Positions 61,050-64,000 of a stretch of DNA of 64,000 nt are shown here, piece by piece; position 1 is the stretch's first letter; the number at the start of each line of letters is the position of its first letter. Under the pieces are notes generated by a model. The model did no database searches and was not told the DNA's origin. It saw only the letters and a list, made by a program, of their open reading frames with translations. The position numbers were made by a program, and so were the translations under genes. The stretch is from an uncultured Eubacteriales bacterium (GTDB lineage Bacteria; Bacillota; Clostridia; Peptostreptococcales; Anaerovoracaceae), in assembly GCA_902786355.1 (NCBI GenBank), contig CADABZ010000006.1:1-64000 (forward strand), given 5' to 3'.

Positions 61050-61549
61050 GTGTACTTAAGATCAGACCGGCTAAGATATACGATGTACCGGCTCTTGCGA
61101 GGATAGAGATGGATTCCTTTGTCCATCCGTGGAGCGCAGAAGAGATCACCCGGGATATAGTCAGAAATGAGAAAGCATTCGTTGCTGTTGCCGAGCTCGA
61201 CGGAGAGGCTGTCGGTTATGCCGACATGTGGATCGTTGCCGGGGAAGCGCAGCTTTATAATATAGTAACTGATCCGCGCTACAGAGGCCGCGGCATAGGA
61301 CAGCTGCTTCTGAAATATATGACTCAGACAGCTGCAAGGCTCGGCTGCAACGTTATGACTCTTGAGGTCAGACGCAGCAATGAGCCTGCGATATCCCTGT
61401 ACCGCAAGGACGGATTCAGAGATACCGGGATCAGGAGAGGCTACTACACTGACAATCATGAAGACGCTGTCCTCATGGACAGAGATATATCGCCTGACGA
61501 CGCTATTGAAGGCACAGGCGATCTGGAGGTAGACGTAGATACCATATGA
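61046..61549 (+). CDS. rimI: ribosomal-protein-alanine acetyltransferase RimI
   Basis: The 167-residue GNAT enzyme has Y-N-I-V-T-D-P-R-Y-R-G-R-G-I-G (acetyl-CoA loop) near 72-86 and L-E-V-R-R-S-N-E-P-A-I-S-L-Y near 109. RimI acetylates the N-terminus of ribosomal protein S18, and its gene commonly sits between tsaB and tsaD as here. Confidence 0.93.
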   Translation: MSVLKIRPAKIYDVPALARIEMDSFVHPWSAEEITRDIVRNEKAFVAVAELDGEAVGYADMWIVAGEAQLYNIVTDPRYRGRGIGQLLLKYMTQTAARLGCNVMTLEVRRSNEPAISLYRKDGFRDTGIRRGYYTDNHEDAVLMDRDISPDDAIEGTGDLEVDVDTI

Positions 61550-62562
61550 AAGACGGAAAGCATCTAACACTTGGAATAGAGACCAGCTGTGATGAGACAG
61601 CTGTAAGTGTCGTTGCTGACGGCAGGGAGATCCTGAGCAATATCATAAGCACACAGATAGATATTCACACTCAGTTCGGAGGGGTAGTGCCTGAGATCGC
61701 ATCCCGCCGCCACCTTGAGAACATCAACGGCTGCATAGACCGCGCGCTCAGCGAAGCCGGTGTCAGCATAGATGAGATAGACCTCGTCGGAGTCACTTAC
61801 GGACCGGGGCTTGTCGGAGCACTTCTGATCGGAGTCGCAGCGGCCAAAAGCATTGCTTTTGCATGCGACATCCCGCTCGTCGGAGTCAATCACATGCATG
61901 GCCATATCGCCGCCAACTATCTTGAGCATCACGACCTTGAGCCTCCTTTCATGTCTCTTGTCGTATCAGGCGGACACACCAACATCGTCAACGTCCCTGA
62001 TTACAACAGATGCGAGAAGATCGGCGGGACAAGAGATGACGCTGCAGGAGAAGCCTTTGACAAGGTAGCCAGGGTCATAGGACTCGGATATCCGGGCGGA
62101 CCTAAGGTCGACAAAGCAGCCCGTGAGGGTGACCGCGACGCGATCGCTTTCAAGAGAGTATGGCTCGAGCCGGGAAGCTACGATTTCAGCTTCTCCGGGC
62201 TCAAGACGCAGGCTCTCAACTACCTCAATACAGAGAGGCAGGCAGGGCGTGAGATCAATGTCAACGATGTAGCGGCAAGCTTCCAGGAAGCTGTCGTTGA
62301 GGTAATAGCCGAGAAAGCCGTATGCGCTGCCGAAGAGTTCGGCCAGAAGAGGATCGTCATGGCGGGCGGAGTAGCTTCCAATACAAGGCTCAGAGAGCTC
62401 ATAAGCCAGAAGGCTGCCGCGCGCGGTATAGATGTCCTCAGACCGAGCCCGATACTCTGCACAGACAACGGCGCTATGATAGCTTCGGCCGCATATTATG
62501 CATATAGAGCAGGCGAGAGATCAGGATACGATCTCGATGCAGTGCCTGCACTGGAGTTCTGA
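61546..62562 (+). CDS. tsaD: TsaD, tRNA N6-adenosine threonylcarbamoyltransferase
   Basis: The 338-residue catalytic subunit transfers threonylcarbamoyl to A37. It shows L-G-I-E-T-S-C-D-E-T at the start, the iron site H-M-H-G-H near 112-116, V-S-G-G-H-T near 138 and M-A-G-G-V-A-S-N near 275. It overlaps rimI by 4 bases and the ABC-F gene by one base, so tsaE-tsaB-rimI-tsaD and the ABC-F gene form a continuous unit. Confidence 0.97.
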   Translation: MKDGKHLTLGIETSCDETAVSVVADGREILSNIISTQIDIHTQFGGVVPEIASRRHLENINGCIDRALSEAGVSIDEIDLVGVTYGPGLVGALLIGVAAAKSIAFACDIPLVGVNHMHGHIAANYLEHHDLEPPFMSLVVSGGHTNIVNVPDYNRCEKIGGTRDDAAGEAFDKVARVIGLGYPGGPKVDKAAREGDRDAIAFKRVWLEPGSYDFSFSGLKTQALNYLNTERQAGREINVNDVAASFQEAVVEVIAEKAVCAAEEFGQKRIVMAGGVASNTRLRELISQKAAARGIDVLRPSPILCTDNGAMIASAAYYAYRAGERSGYDLDAVPALEF

Positions 62563-64000
62563 TGATAGTTTTATCAGTTAAAGACTTAAGTAAATCCTAC
62601 GGAACTGACATCATAACAGAGGATGTCAGTTTTGGCGTGGAAAAAGGCGACAGGATAGGCATAGTCGGACCTAACGGTTCGGGCAAGACGACGCTTCTGT
62701 CCATGATCGCAGGCGAGCTTGAGCCGTCTTCAGGGAGCATATATATACGCAGCGACATGACACTTGGCTATCTGAAACAGAAGAGCCATTTCTTCGCCGG
62801 CGGGACCGTTATAAGCGAGGCTCAGAAGTCTTTTGAACACTTCTTCCGCATGGAGAAGGAGATCGAGGACCTCCAGGAGAAGATATCTGACCATACAAGG
62901 AAAGACTTCGATTCGTGCCTTGCCGCATATACATCCCTCATAGAGGAATATGAGAAGGCCGGCGGATACACATACAAAAGCGAGCTTTCGGCTGTTCTGA
63001 GGGCCATGGGCTTCTCTGAAGAAGACCAGCAGAAGAAGATTGATGTCCTCTCAGGCGGGGAGCGCACAAGACTTGCTCTTGCATGCATGCTGCTCCAGAG
63101 GCCAGACATTCTCATACTCGATGAGCCTACCAACCACCTCGATCTTAAGATGCTTGCATGGCTTGAGAATTTCCTCAAAGGATATCAGGGCACTCTGCTT
63201 GTCGTATCGCACGACAGGTATTTCCTCGACCGGATAGTTAACAGGATATTCGATATGAGCGGAGGCACCCTCACTGCATATACAGGCAACTATTCAGAAT
63301 TCCTTGTTAAGAAAGAAGAGAGAATGGAAGCCCTCATGCGCGAGTATGAGAAGCAGCAGGCAGAGATAGCCAGGCAGGAAGAGATGATACGCCGCTTCCG
63401 CCAGCATGGCACAGAGCATCTTGCCAAGAGAGCCAGATCAAGAGAGAAGAGGCTTGCGCACATCGAGGCCATAGAGCGTCCTTCCGAGATCAGAAGCCGC
63501 ATGAAGCTTGGCTTCGAACAGAACTTCAAGAGCGGAGGAGAGGTCCTCGTATGCGAAGATATCGCCAAGAGCTTCGGTGAGAGGAAGCTCTTCGAAGGTG
63601 TTTCTCTCGATGTGAGAAAAGGCGAGAAGGTCTGCATCATAGGCGACAACGGTATCGGCAAGACTACGCTCCTTCGCATTCTGATGGGCAAGGAGGAACC
63701 GGACCAGGGATATCTGAAGACAGGCTATAACGTAGATTTTGGCTACTACGATCAGGGGCAGAGGCTCCTTGATGACAACGAGACTGTCCTCGGCGAGATG
63801 AAGAATACCTACCATCTCTACAGCGACACAGAGATGCGTTCACTCCTCGGCAGATTCCTGTTCAGAGGCGATGATGTATTCAAGCAGGTAGGGGATCTCT
63901 CCGGAGGAGAGAAGGCCAAGCTCTCGCTTCTCAAGCTCATGCTCTCTGGCGCCAACACCCTTGTGCTCGACGAGCCTACCAACCATCTGGACATCGAATC
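62562..64000 (+). CDS. ABC-F family ATPase (partial, cut by window end)
   Basis: About 479 residues are visible before the window ends. There are two ABC domains: Walker A G-P-N-G-S-G-K-T near residue 37 and L-S-G-G-E-R-T near 166; a linker of about 80 residues rich in E/R/K (coiled arm) near 245-325; then G-D-N-G-I-G-K-T near 362 and L-S-G-G-E-K-A near 450. There is no membrane segment. ABC-F proteins act on the ribosome, rescuing stalls or giving antibiotic resistance; this looks like a general, YdiF/Uup-like member. It starts at ATG overlapping the tsaD stop. Confidence 0.92.
   Translation, partial: MIVLSVKDLSKSYGTDIITEDVSFGVEKGDRIGIVGPNGSGKTTLLSMIAGELEPSSGSIYIRSDMTLGYLKQKSHFFAGGTVISEAQKSFEHFFRMEKEIEDLQEKISDHTRKDFDSCLAAYTSLIEEYEKAGGYTYKSELSAVLRAMGFSEEDQQKKIDVLSGGERTRLALACMLLQRPDILILDEPTNHLDLKMLAWLENFLKGYQGTLLVVSHDRYFLDRIVNRIFDMSGGTLTAYTGNYSEFLVKKEERMEALMREYEKQQAEIARQEEMIRRFRQHGTEHLAKRARSREKRLAHIEAIERPSEIRSRMKLGFEQNFKSGGEVLVCEDIAKSFGERKLFEGVSLDVRKGEKVCIIGDNGIGKTTLLRILMGKEEPDQGYLKTGYNVDFGYYDQGQRLLDDNETVLGEMKNTYHLYSDTEMRSLLGRFLFRGDDVFKQVGDLSGGEKAKLSLLKLMLSGANTLVLDEPTNHLDIE

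Noticed and set aside
1..64000. rRNA, tRNA, prophage or intact insertion sequence
   Set aside because: No such element was recognised on either strand; every long gap is explained by regulatory or repeat sequence.

Overview
The window is a gene-dense chromosomal segment of moderate G+C content from an anaerobic, amino-acid-fermenting member of the Clostridia (Bacillota). The reasons are a complete reductive 2-hydroxyacyl-CoA dehydratase (Had-type) operon, a ferredoxin-dependent 2-oxoacid oxidoreductase, butyrate kinase, ECF vitamin transporters, an FMN riboswitch, a PrdX/YbaK-type deacylase and a MATE/RarD cluster. The family is not certain; an Anaerovoracaceae/Mogibacterium-like or Peptostreptococcaceae-like organism would fit. 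I saw no rRNA, tRNA, CRISPR array, prophage or intact insertion sequence.

Layout. 1-523 is an AT-rich stretch with palindromes and no convincing gene. 524-4507 holds a GNAT/YjeF_N fusion, a cupin, a fructosamine-kinase-like gene and a convergent NhaC antiporter. 4741-8470 is a TudS-like desulfidase followed by a complete ECF transporter (S, fused A-A', T). 8706-9764 is an orphan lipoprotein. 9967-17929 is a tight seven-gene operon: three nitrogenase-like genes (NifH-, NifD- and NifK-like) directly followed by hypF, hypC, hypD and hypE, with no hypA/hypB and no hydrogenase. It is preceded by a promoter and a leader with mutually exclusive antiterminator and terminator helices. This is the best candidate for an undescribed system.

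17926-26936 holds small accessory genes: a monooxygenase-like protein, a YbaK/PrdX deacylase, a three-gene membrane/DUF6765/DUF308 set, an ECF sigma factor with a membrane beta-propeller partner, a C_GCAxxG_C_C protein, RarD and MATE. 27001-38482 is a divergent LysR regulator plus hadI-hadB-hadC-hadA-ldhA-acdB-etfB-etfA-buk. In Clostridioides difficile the Had genes reduce leucine-derived 2-oxoisocaproate to isocaproate. Here the operon is broken up by a terminator/antiterminator leader between hadI and hadB, and by two related palindromic repeats flanking hadA.

38737-45087 holds a two-domain class II aldolase, a GT4 glycosyltransferase, and a P-loop ATPase (with its own attenuator-like leader) ahead of a four-subunit 2-oxoacid:ferredoxin oxidoreductase that ends in a 50-residue lipoprotein-like ORF. 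The oxidoreductase plus butyrate kinase could form the oxidative, ATP-yielding branch matching the reductive Had branch. 45299-46266 is a CMD-cupin gene with twin palindromic operators and a degenerate TetR gene. 46509-64000 is housekeeping: metG, tatD, tilS, ftsH, a PucR-type regulator, coaX, dusB, an orphan substrate-binding lipoprotein, pepV, an FMN riboswitch with ribU, tsaE-tsaB-rimI-tsaD, and an ABC-F gene cut by the window edge.
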